This document shows, in pieces, positions 44,405 to 51,879 of a stretch of 64,000 bases of DNA. This DNA comes from Mycolicibacterium peregrinum (GTDB taxonomy: Bacteria > Actinomycetota > Actinomycetes > Mycobacteriales > Mycobacteriaceae), in contig NZ_LZSO01000048.1 of NCBI RefSeq assembly GCF_001665785.1, positions 1-64,000 on the forward strand. Direction: 5' to 3'. The notes beneath the pieces were generated by a model that had not been told where the DNA came from, ran no database searches, and saw nothing but the letters and a program-made list of their open reading frames with translations. The translations under genes were made by a program, and so were the position numbers. Numbering within the stretch: position 1 is the stretch's first letter; each line of letters starts with the position of its first letter.

Positions 44405-45673
44405 TCAGGCCGAACACCTCTGGCGTGCATAGCTCTCGATCAGGTCGGCGGTCCGCGTCACGCTCTCGGCGGCCGGGACCATCCGGGCCGCCACGTCGCG
44501 CGCGCGGGCAGCGCATGCGGGGTCGAGGACCTTACCCAGATCCGCGACCAGTGTCTCCTTGGTGGTGCTGGAGAAGCTCCGTACTGCACCGACATTCAGC
44601 AGCTTGACGCGGGACGCCCACACCGGCTGCACGCCGTCGATCCACAGCACCAAGGTGGGTACGCCGGCGCGCAGGCTGGCCGCCAGCGTTCCGGCCCCGC
44701 CGTGGTGAACGGCCGCACGGCAGGCCGGAAAGACCGCGGCGTAGTTGACCGCGCCCACGACCTTCACATGGTCGTACCGCGGGACGTCGCTGTAATCGCT
44801 CCATCCGGAACACACCAAGGCCCGCTGTCCTAGCTCAGCGCACGCCGACGCGATCATTTCGACTGTGGCTGCCGGAGATTCGACCGGCATGCTGCCGAAA
44901 CCGAAGCAGATCGGCGGCGTTCCCTCCGCGATCCACGACGCGATGTCCTGGTCCGCCTCGGTCGGCAGCTCCATGGTCAACGTGCCGACGAACGGCCGTT
45001 CACTCCGCCATTGCGCCCACTCCTCGGCCAACCCCGGGAAACACACCTCGTCGTAGGCCTGGACTTCGAGCGCTCCGCGGGCGGCGATGCGCCCCGACAC
45101 CGGCCCAGTAGCCTTCGGCAGGCCGAGCTCACGACGCTGGGCGTCCTCGACCTTCTTGTTCAGCCGCCACCCCAACCAGTCGTAGGCCCACATCGCTGCC
45201 CGCGCCAGCGGTCCCGGCAGCCTCGAGAGCAACTTGCCGTTGACCCGCACCGGAGTGTTGTGCAGGGTGGCGAACGGAATGTCGTGATACTCGGCCACAT
45301 TGGCCGCCGGCTCCTGATAGCTCTGACCGGCGAACAGCAGATCGGCGCCCGCGGCCAGGGGCGTCAGCGCCGTGCTCATCTGGGTCCACGAGCAGTCGCT
45401 GAGATCCCACATCTCGCGCCACAACCGTCTGAGTTCGCCGACCCGCCAGAACCGGTGGAAGAAGCACGTCCAGAAGTCACGGTATACGCCCAGCCAGGTC
45501 TGGGTGTCCAGCCCGTACGGAACCGCGACCAGACCCGCGCTCTCGGCGAATCCGACCAGATCGGGCGGTACGGCCATCCGCACGTCATGCCCTCTGCGCA
45601 TCAGTTCGCGGCCGGCAGCGACCGAGGGTTCGAGATCTCCGCGTGTTCCATAGGCGGCCAGGACAAGTTTCAC
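44405..45673 (-). CDS. GPL glycosyltransferase (GT1/UGT-like), middle copy
   Basis: A 422-residue GT-B glycosyltransferase and close paralogue of the other two in the locus. Shared segments are KLVLAAYGTRGDLEPSVAAGRELMRRGHDVRMAVPPDLVGF at the N-terminus, EPAANVAEYHDIPFATLH in the acceptor region and AVNYAAVFPACRAAVHHGGAGTLAASLRAGVPTLVLW in the donor site. The donor-site residues differ slightly from the other two copies (HHGGAGTLAA instead of HHGGSGTTAA; LWIDGVQPVWASR instead of LWSxxDQPxWGNQ), hinting at a different sugar donor or acceptor. It lies between the two methyltransferase genes on the same strand, 31 bases after the first. Confidence 0.85.
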   Translation of the reverse strand: MKLVLAAYGTRGDLEPSVAAGRELMRRGHDVRMAVPPDLVGFAESAGLVAVPYGLDTQTWLGVYRDFWTCFFHRFWRVGELRRLWREMWDLSDCSWTQMSTALTPLAAGADLLFAGQSYQEPAANVAEYHDIPFATLHNTPVRVNGKLLSRLPGPLARAAMWAYDWLGWRLNKKVEDAQRRELGLPKATGPVSGRIAARGALEVQAYDEVCFPGLAEEWAQWRSERPFVGTLTMELPTEADQDIASWIAEGTPPICFGFGSMPVESPAATVEMIASACAELGQRALVCSGWSDYSDVPRYDHVKVVGAVNYAAVFPACRAAVHHGGAGTLAASLRAGVPTLVLWIDGVQPVWASRVKLLNVGAVRSFSSTTKETLVADLGKVLDPACAARARDVAARMVPAAESVTRTADLIESYARQRCSA

Positions 45674-45704
45674 TGCGAATCCCTGCCTTTCAGGTGCGAT
45701 GGAC

Positions 45705-46511
45705 TCATTCCTTGCGCCAGAGCACCCCGGTGCCGTCGATGTCGACTATCTCGGCGGAGATTCCGTGCCTGGCACGATAATCCGTCACCGCCTTCCGGCA
45801 CCCTTCGATCGCGTGATAGTCGTCGATGATGCAGAAGCCACCCGGCGTGAGTCGCGAGTAGAGCCCGTCGAGCGCCTGGATGGTGGATTCGTAGAGGTCG
45901 CCATCGAGCCTCAACACCGCGATGCGTTCGATCGGCGCACCGTGCAAGGTGTCCTTGAACCAGCCGGGGAGAATGCGGACCTTGTCGTCCAGCAATCCGT
46001 AGCGGGCGAAGTTCGCCCTGACGTCCGCCTCCGACACCGCCAGGATGGGCGCCGCCAGATGCAGCCTGTCCCCTTTGTCCGCCTTGTAGTTGGCGGCATC
46101 CGGCGGCGGCACACCTTCGAACGAGTCGGCGAGCCACACCGAACGACTCTCATCGCCGTACGCCGCGAGCACCGCGCGCATCAGGATCGAGGCGCCACCG
46201 CGCCAGACCCCGCATTCGACCAGATCGCCCGGGATGTCCTCGGCGATCACGGTCTCGACGCAGTGCTGCAAACTCGTCAGCCGCTTCATGCCGATCATCG
46301 TCAGCGCTTCCGCAGGCCAATCCAGACCCAGATCGCGTTTGTGGCGATCGAAGGGCCGCTTGCGGACAAGCATCAGATTGCCGATCTTGAAAACTGGGCG
46401 GTGCAACCAGTTCCAGCCCACCGGCACCAATTCGTCGACCCCGTATCTGGTGAGGTCCTGGCGGAGCAGGTCCAGGTATGCAGATCGGGTGTCGTGATCC
46501 GTCACGGTCAA
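45705..46511 (-). CDS. TylF-type sugar O-methyltransferase, single domain
   Basis: A 268-residue macrocin-O-methyltransferase-family protein, matching the GPL rhamnosyl O-methyltransferases (Rmt group). SAM site: GDLVECGVWRGGASILMRAV at about residue 95; then VWLADSFEGVPPPDA, LRLDGDLYESTIQALDGLYSRLTPGGFCIIDDYHAIEGCRKAV, which provides the acidic metal ligands. It is distinct from both halves of the fused enzyme nearby, so the locus supplies three TylF-like catalytic domains. TTG 46511 has GGGGG eight bases upstream; GTG 46505 is an alternative start. It precedes the middle glycosyltransferase by 31 bases and probably shares its transcript. The hydroxyl it methylates is not determined. Confidence 0.87.
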   Translation of the reverse strand: MTVTDHDTRSAYLDLLRQDLTRYGVDELVPVGWNWLHRPVFKIGNLMLVRKRPFDRHKRDLGLDWPAEALTMIGMKRLTSLQHCVETVIAEDIPGDLVECGVWRGGASILMRAVLAAYGDESRSVWLADSFEGVPPPDAANYKADKGDRLHLAAPILAVSEADVRANFARYGLLDDKVRILPGWFKDTLHGAPIERIAVLRLDGDLYESTIQALDGLYSRLTPGGFCIIDDYHAIEGCRKAVTDYRARHGISAEIVDIDGTGVLWRKE

Positions 46512-46987
46512 AAAACTGCCCCCTTACTCGGTTGCTGGTCAGGCCATGAGCCTAGCCTCCCGACAGCCTCTCCAGTGCATTTCAGATAGGACCAATGTCC
46601 TTGGAAATCTGGCACTTTGGCAAATCGACAGACAGTTCGTCGAGGTGATGCAAAAGACGCGAATTCGAATGCTCGGGGATTTCCGCCCACCATGTGGGGC
46701 GATGCCCCGCTGCGGCCGAACTGGCAAATAAAACCACCTCCGAACTCGCGATCGAGCCTTGTCCTGAACACGCCGCGAGCCAGCCTCTTCGGCCCATAGT
46801 GACGGTGAACGAGACCGCGGACTGCACCGCTGGAATCGGTTCGACGATCCGCACCGCAAATGCCGAAGCGGGCAGAGTCCGGCCGCCGAACGCATCGGCG
46901 TAATTGACGCCGGCGGCAGTCAGTTCCGAATATCAGGAGTTAGCTGTTCGCCGCCGGCGGTCGCTGAGATCGGCGGGGCTTCGGGCC
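46512..46987. other. Intergenic region without a recognisable gene (476 bases)
   Basis: Short open frames occur on both strands, but none has a ribosome site or protein-like composition. Several stretches are AT-richer than the surrounding genes. Because both neighbouring genes are on the minus strand, it holds the promoter for the single-domain methyltransferase operon and the end of the next glycosyltransferase. I see no repeat or hairpin worth naming. Confidence 0.5.
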
Positions 46988-48244
46988 TCACGCTCCGGCA
47001 AAGCGCTCGAGCAGATCTGCGGCTTTTGCCACGCTGTCGGACGGTGAGGTCATCAGTCCTGCCAGCTCACGCGCCCTTGCCGCATATTCCGGGGACAGGA
47101 TGCGGCGTAGGTCGGCTACCAACGATTCGGCTGTGGTTGTCGAAAACCGCCGTGCGGTACCGACTTTCAGTCTCTTGAGCTGGTTTCCCCACACTGGCTG
47201 ATCACCCACGGACCAGAGAATGAGGGTGGGAACGCCGGCGCGCAGGCTCGCGGCCGTCGTGCCCGAGCCGCCATGGTGCACGACGGCTCTGCTGAGCCGA
47301 AAGACATCCGCATAGTTCACCACGCCGACGACCTTCACCTGGTCTGACACCGGGATGTCGGTCAGGTCGGTGCCGCCGGCGCAGATCAGCCCCCGCTGCC
47401 CGAGTTCCGCGCAGGCCGCGCTGATCATCGCCACCGTATCCACCGGGGACTCAACGGGAATGCTGCCGAATGCGAAACAGATCGGCGGCGGCCCGGCGGC
47501 CATCCACGCGGTCACCTCATCATCGGCACGAGTGGACAACTCCATCGTGAGCGCGCCCACGAACGGACGTCGTCCATTCAGCTTCGACCACTCGGCCGCC
47601 AGCCCGGGAACGCAGACCTCGTCGTATGCCTGGATCTCCAACGCGCCCCGCTCGGCCATCCGCCGCGGCGATGGGCCGGTCGTCCTCGGCAGACCGAGTT
47701 CGCGCCGCTGTGCATCCTCGTGGTGCTTGGTCAGCCGCCAGGCCAGCCAGTCGTAGGCGGTCATCGCAGTGCGACTCACCGGCGGCGGCACGACCGGAAA
47801 CAGCCGTCCGTTGGGCCGCCACGGCATGGTGTGCAGCGCGACCAAGGGAATCCCGTAGTACTCGGCGACGTTGGCCGCCGGCTGCTCGTAACCCACGGCG
47901 GTGGTGAGCACGTCGGCACCATCGGCGAATGCCATGAGGGTCCGGCTCAGTTCGGCCCATTGCTCGGTGACCATCTTGAGGGCCTCCCGGCACAGCACCA
48001 CCAGGTCCTGAACCCGCCAGAAGTGTCGCGCCCACGTGGTCCACAAATCGCGGTAGCCGTCCAGCTGCGGCTCCACCTCCAACCCGTAGCCGACCGCCGG
48101 CAGCCCCGCGGCCTCGACAAAACCCACCAGGTCCGGGGGCACCGCCATCCGCACTTCGTGCCCACGGCGCTGTAGCTCGCGTCCTACCGCCAGGGAGGGC
48201 TCGATGTCCCCGCGCGTTCCATAGCTCGACAGTGCAATTCTCAT
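46988..48244 (-). CDS. GPL glycosyltransferase (GT1/UGT-like), right-hand copy
   Basis: A 418-residue GT-B glycosyltransferase. N-terminal RIALSSYGTRGDIEPSLAVGRELQRRGHEVRMAVPPDLVGF; middle EQPAANVAEYYGIPLVALH; donor site GVVNYADVFRLSRAVVHHGGSGTTAASLRAGVPTLILWSVGDQPVWGNQLKRLKVG. In the donor half it is closer to the plus-strand copy than to the middle one. Expected role: addition of a rhamnose-type sugar to the lipopeptide or to a sugar already present. It is separated by about 480 bases on each side from its neighbours, so it seems to be transcribed on its own. Confidence 0.85.
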   Translation of the reverse strand: MRIALSSYGTRGDIEPSLAVGRELQRRGHEVRMAVPPDLVGFVEAAGLPAVGYGLEVEPQLDGYRDLWTTWARHFWRVQDLVVLCREALKMVTEQWAELSRTLMAFADGADVLTTAVGYEQPAANVAEYYGIPLVALHTMPWRPNGRLFPVVPPPVSRTAMTAYDWLAWRLTKHHEDAQRRELGLPRTTGPSPRRMAERGALEIQAYDEVCVPGLAAEWSKLNGRRPFVGALTMELSTRADDEVTAWMAAGPPPICFAFGSIPVESPVDTVAMISAACAELGQRGLICAGGTDLTDIPVSDQVKVVGVVNYADVFRLSRAVVHHGGSGTTAASLRAGVPTLILWSVGDQPVWGNQLKRLKVGTARRFSTTTAESLVADLRRILSPEYAARARELAGLMTSPSDSVAKAADLLERFAGA

Positions 48245-48733
48245 GACAATGCTGCGACCCCCACCGGTTGGACACTAGTAGACGCGCCGGGCGATCGGCG
48301 GCTTCATCGCCGAATAGTCCACGCCGTCAAAGACTTTTAGGATAGTCGTCTGAAAAAACGTCATTCGGTATGACAAATTTCGCTAATCGACGAACACCCG
48401 GCCCATGCGTCGTGGCGCCGAACATTCCCCGGTCATATTCGCACTGGCAAATTCTGCGGGACGGCACCTAAGCGGTTGCGGCTGTCACTTTGCCGCGCGC
48501 CGCACATTCAAGGGGGCTCGCGTTGACGGCTGGGGTGACCGGCGCGCGGACCCGCAGCTTCACCACCACGTCGTCGACATTGCGGGGTAGCCCCAGTGCA
48601 TCGCAAACCATTTCGTCGCGATTGCTGTGCGGGCACGATAAGGTGGCGCGTGTGTTGCCCGGTGACAATCCAGAAAACGTCGTCGCGGCAACCGATCTCG
48701 TCGAATCCTTTGTTTCGAGGTGTAGGGGCACGC
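48245..48733. promoter_or_regulatory. Divergent intergenic region between a glycosyltransferase gene and rmlA
   Basis: A 489-base spacer that carries the promoters of two divergent genes. It includes an AT-richer core (about 48330-48400) with the inverted repeat GTCAT-TCGGT-ATGAC at 48360-48374. The open frames crossing it are not protein-like. The last 130 bases are open in the rmlA frame but do not match RmlA. Confidence 0.45.
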
Positions 48734-49600
48734 ATGCGCGGAATTATTCTCGCCGGTGGTTCCGGCACACGACTGCATCCGATCACGATGGGTGTGAGCA
48801 AGCAGTTGCTTCCGGTATACGACAAACCACTCGTCTATTACCCGCTGTCCACGTTGATCATGGCCGGCATTCGCGACATCCTGGTGATCACCACGCCCGC
48901 CGACGCCTCGGCGTTCGAGCGGCTACTGGGCGACGGCTCGGCATTCGGAGTGAGCCTGACCTACGCCGTCCAGCGTGAGCCCGAGGGACTCGCGCAGGCA
49001 TTCAAGATCGGAGCCCAGCACATCGGCACCGACACGGTGGCGCTGGCACTAGGCGACAATGTCTTCTACGGTCCGGGTCTGGGCACCAGCCTGCGCCGAT
49101 TCCAGAACGTCACCGGCGGGGCCATTTTCGCGTACTGGGTTGCCAATCCGTCCGCATACGGCGTGGTCGAGTTCGGCGAGGGTGGCGTCGCCCTGTCGCT
49201 CGAGGAGAAGCCGGCCACGCCGAAATCTCACTATGCGGTCCCCGGCTTGTATTTCTATGACAATGACGTCATCGAGATGGCCCGGTCTCTGGGCAAGTCG
49301 GCGCGTGGCGAATACGAGATCACCGAGATCAACCAGATCTATCTGAACCAGGGGCAGCTGTCGGTGGAGGTGCTGGCTCGCGGGACGGCCTGGCTCGATA
49401 CCGGCACCTTCGACTCGCTACTCGACGCGAGCGATTTCGTTCGCACCATCGAACGCCGCCAGGGGCTGAAAATCGGTGTGCCCGAGGAGATCGCCTGGCG
49501 GGCCGGCTTCATCGACGACGATCAGCTGGCCGCCCGCGCCAAGGCACTCCCCAAGTCCGGGTATGGCGACTACCTGCTGGAACTTCTTCGGCGCAAGTAA
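48734..49600 (+). CDS. rmlA: Glucose-1-phosphate thymidylyltransferase RmlA
   Basis: A 288-residue nucleotidyltransferase that makes dTDP-glucose from glucose-1-phosphate and dTTP, the first step of the dTDP-L-rhamnose pathway. It has the signature MRGIILAGGSGTRLHPITMGVSKQLLPVYDKPLVYYPLSTLIMAGI, the metal-binding LALGDNVFYG, EKPATPKSHYAVPGLYFYDN and GTAWLDTGTFDSLLDAS. Length is normal for the family. ATG 48734 gives the usual N-terminus, although the frame is open 46 codons upstream. Its place in the locus supports a dedicated sugar supply for GPL. It converges with the sulfotransferase gene (7-base gap). Confidence 0.95.
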   Translation: MRGIILAGGSGTRLHPITMGVSKQLLPVYDKPLVYYPLSTLIMAGIRDILVITTPADASAFERLLGDGSAFGVSLTYAVQREPEGLAQAFKIGAQHIGTDTVALALGDNVFYGPGLGTSLRRFQNVTGGAIFAYWVANPSAYGVVEFGEGGVALSLEEKPATPKSHYAVPGLYFYDNDVIEMARSLGKSARGEYEITEINQIYLNQGQLSVEVLARGTAWLDTGTFDSLLDASDFVRTIERRQGLKIGVPEEIAWRAGFIDDDQLAARAKALPKSGYGDYLLELLRRK

Positions 49601-49607
49601 AGGCGGT

Positions 49608-50579
49608 TCAGGCCCAGGTTCCCCGCCGCCCGTGCACGAGGGCGACGCCTTCGAACAACGGCTTGATGAAGGCCCTTGAGAACCGATAGCGGCGGTTGAA
49701 CTGACCCTGGAAATCCTCTATGGCCGTGCGGAATCCGTGCTCGCTGGCCCGGAACCCGTCGAAAACTCGGTCCAAGGAGGATTCCTCCCACGGTTCGTCA
49801 CGTGCCGCAGATGCAAGGGCCTGGTAAGCCACGGACAACCAATCCGTCCCGAACGGTTCGATGATCGGGCCCCGCTGACGTTGGTGACGCATGTCTTTCG
49901 CCAGAAACGTCTCCACAGCGGCCCGGTCACCGGTATCCAGGTCCACACCGAGTGTGTGGGAGATGCGTTTGATCTCCCGGCTCCAGTCGTCGAGAAAGTT
50001 CGAGTAGTCGACGAATACCCGCGGCAGTCCACGGGTCTCACGCTCGGCCAGCAGGTTGTACTTCAGCCACAGCGCGCTCGTCAGTTGCGGTGAGGCATCC
50101 ATGAGCTTGGCCAGCGATCCGATGACTTCCTGTGGATCGCGCACGGCCAGCACCGCCGCGATGTCATATCCGGCTTGATGGGCCGCGTCGAACCACATTC
50201 GCGCCAGAACCGAGATGTGCAGCACCTTCACCACCACGACGCGCGCGGCGGGCAACGTCTGCAGATAGTCCCGGATCTTCGCAGTGAAGTCCGCCACCTC
50301 TTCCGAACTCAACCCGCCTTCTTCCTGGAGACGCAGAGTCGGGTCGAAGTAGCTGCTGCCATGGCGGTACAGGAACTTCTCGTTCAGATAGAGTCCGGCC
50401 CGGGGCTCCCAATAGCCGCGCTCATTTCCGCTGTCGGCTCCCATCATCCCGCCGGGCAGAGCAGCCCCGCACAGAGAGAGAACCCGGGTCAGCGCCGATG
50501 TCCCCGACCGTCCCATGCCGAGCACGAACAGCACGACCGGGCGGCCAGGTTCCTGCGTGCGCTCATCCGGCGCTGTCAC
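49608..50579 (-). CDS. PAPS-dependent sulfotransferase, probable GPL-modifying enzyme
   Basis: A 323-residue cytosolic sulfotransferase. The PAPS 5'-phosphosulfate loop is LGMGRSGTSALTRVLSLCGA at about residue 21, and the 3'-phosphate region is RDPQEVIGSLAKLMDASPQL near residue 150, followed by LPRVFVDYSNFLDDWSREIKRI. No membrane segments. GTG 50579 is preferred over the GTG two codons upstream because GGAGG is then seven bases away and not one. The gene sits between rmlA and the mmpL export genes, where other GPL loci have other tailoring genes, so the likely acceptor is a GPL sugar hydroxyl. This is inferred from context. PAPS would be made elsewhere. Confidence 0.82.
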   Translation of the reverse strand: MTAPDERTQEPGRPVVLFVLGMGRSGTSALTRVLSLCGAALPGGMMGADSGNERGYWEPRAGLYLNEKFLYRHGSSYFDPTLRLQEEGGLSSEEVADFTAKIRDYLQTLPAARVVVVKVLHISVLARMWFDAAHQAGYDIAAVLAVRDPQEVIGSLAKLMDASPQLTSALWLKYNLLAERETRGLPRVFVDYSNFLDDWSREIKRISHTLGVDLDTGDRAAVETFLAKDMRHQRQRGPIIEPFGTDWLSVAYQALASAARDEPWEESSLDRVFDGFRASEHGFRTAIEDFQGQFNRRYRFSRAFIKPLFEGVALVHGRRGTWA

Positions 50580-51427
50580 GAACACGCCTCCGAACTGAAA
50601 CCCGAGTACGAGAACGAATTACTTAACTCGAGCAACCACTTCGGCAATTCCTGCGCAGCAACGGCCATCATCTTCCCCCGTCTCTGAATCTTCCCGACCA
50701 TACGTATCCGACCAAACGCGAAAGCTACTGCGGCACAGAGGTTAGCCCGGCTTTGATGTTGAATACAAGGTTTATCGGTGAGAATCGCTTTATTTAACTC
50801 GACTGCACAATGCAAGCTCCGAACAGCCCTGCCAGCAATTCGACGGTACAGCGTATTCACTTTTATTGGCTGGTCCGCGACCCGATCGGGATCACAAGTG
50901 GCCACCGTCGTGACCGCCCATCTCCAACCGTTTGCCATGCTAGGAAGACCGGGCGCGCACCCACACCCGGGTAGCAGCCTCTCCGCCCCGGAGATCGGAT
51001 TTCACCTGCTGATTTCCATCGGCTTTGCGACACGGGGGTGATCCCGGCGGGCCGCATCGGCCGGATGCCCTGTTGCTCTCCGCCCGTCGGATGGCGCCCC
51101 GCCCCGACCGCGGTGGCCGTCGGGGAGCCAACATCCGGGATCGGTTGTGAAATCTTTTTCGCGCTGCTCCAGCAACCATGTCGAGAACTCTCCGATGGTG
51201 GCTGCGCTGGGAAAGAAGCAGTCGCCCAGACTCTCGGGAAATATTGCCGCAATACCATCCCTGAATGGGGTGTAACACCGCGGAAGCCAGATCGGAAATT
51301 CGAGGTGGGCGTCCGGCATAAAGTTTGGTATTGATGAGTTGGTGGTAAATACCTCGACGAGGCCGCACGGCCCCGGGTCGTCGCCTGACTACCTGAGTTT
51401 GAGCCACACTCACCAGGAGGGGAACCA
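50580..51427. other. 848-base intergenic region, possibly with a gene remnant
   Basis: No confident gene. The part at 50650-50880 is AT-richer and should contain the sulfotransferase promoter. On the minus strand at 51002-51319 there is a 105-codon frame whose first 65 residues look protein-like (MPDAHLEFPIWLPRCYTPFRDG and then AAIFPESLGDCFFPSAATIG), after which the composition becomes random; it lacks a clear ribosome site and may be a remnant or an unrecognised small gene. The last 80 bases serve as leader for the plus-strand haemophore-like gene, with GGAGGGGAACC before its ATG. Confidence 0.4.
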
Positions 51428-51766
51428 ATGAAGAAACGTCCACTTGCCGGGCTCGCGGTCGCCGTGGCCGGCGCCGGCCTGCTGCTCAGTGCGGGAGCCG
51501 GTCTGTCGTCTGCCGAGCCCGATCTCGGGCCGCTGGTCGACTCGCCCTGCACCTACGATCAGGCGATCGCGGCGGTGCACGCCGAGAATCCGATGGCCGC
51601 GCAGTACCTGGACCAATCACCGCCCAACCTGCAGTTCCTACGGGTCTTCCTGAACTCCCCGAAAGACGAGCGGGTGAATCTGCTCAATCAGATCAAGAAC
51701 AACCAGGGCGCAGACCAAGCCCTGCCTGTGTTCAAACAGATGCTGACAAGCTGCGTCAAGTACTGA
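51428..51766 (+). CDS. Secreted haemophore-related protein
   Basis: A 112-residue exported protein. Residues 1-29 are a signal peptide (KKRP, then a hydrophobic core, then a site after LSSAEP). The mature part has two cysteines (SPCTYDQAIAAVHAENP and MLTSCVKY) likely to form a disulfide and a helical middle, as in the mycobacterial haem-binding Rv0203-like family; haem binding is by family resemblance only. A very good ribosome site, AGGAGGGGAACC, precedes ATG 51428. It is a single-gene transcript on the opposite strand from its GPL neighbours, ended by a strong hairpin, so it may be an unrelated insertion. Confidence 0.75.
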   Translation: MKKRPLAGLAVAVAGAGLLLSAGAGLSSAEPDLGPLVDSPCTYDQAIAAVHAENPMAAQYLDQSPPNLQFLRVFLNSPKDERVNLLNQIKNNQGADQALPVFKQMLTSCVKY

Positions 51767-51787
51767 CCCAAGCACAGCAGAGGGAGT

Positions 51788-51812
51788 GGGCGCCGGCCAT
51801 CAGCCGGCGCCC
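51788..51812. terminator. Strong hairpin terminator between two convergent genes
   Basis: A perfect ten-base-pair stem, GGGCGCCGGC-CATCA-GCCGGCGCCC, begins 22 bases after the haemophore-like stop. On the plus strand it is followed by AATCTCGTTT, a weak T tract. It lies between that gene and the convergent mmpL4b end, so it can stop transcription from either side. Confidence 0.8.
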
Positions 51813-51879
51813 AATCTCGTTTCTGCACAACAGATTGAGATGAAAGCTGCTGCCCCGCTGAGTATCCGGTCGACGCCGT

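Noticed and set aside
50863..51552. 229-codon minus-strand frame overlapping the haemophore-like gene
   Set aside because: The residues are low-complexity (Ser/Pro/Arg/Gly) and it overlaps a well-supported secreted gene with a good ribosome site.
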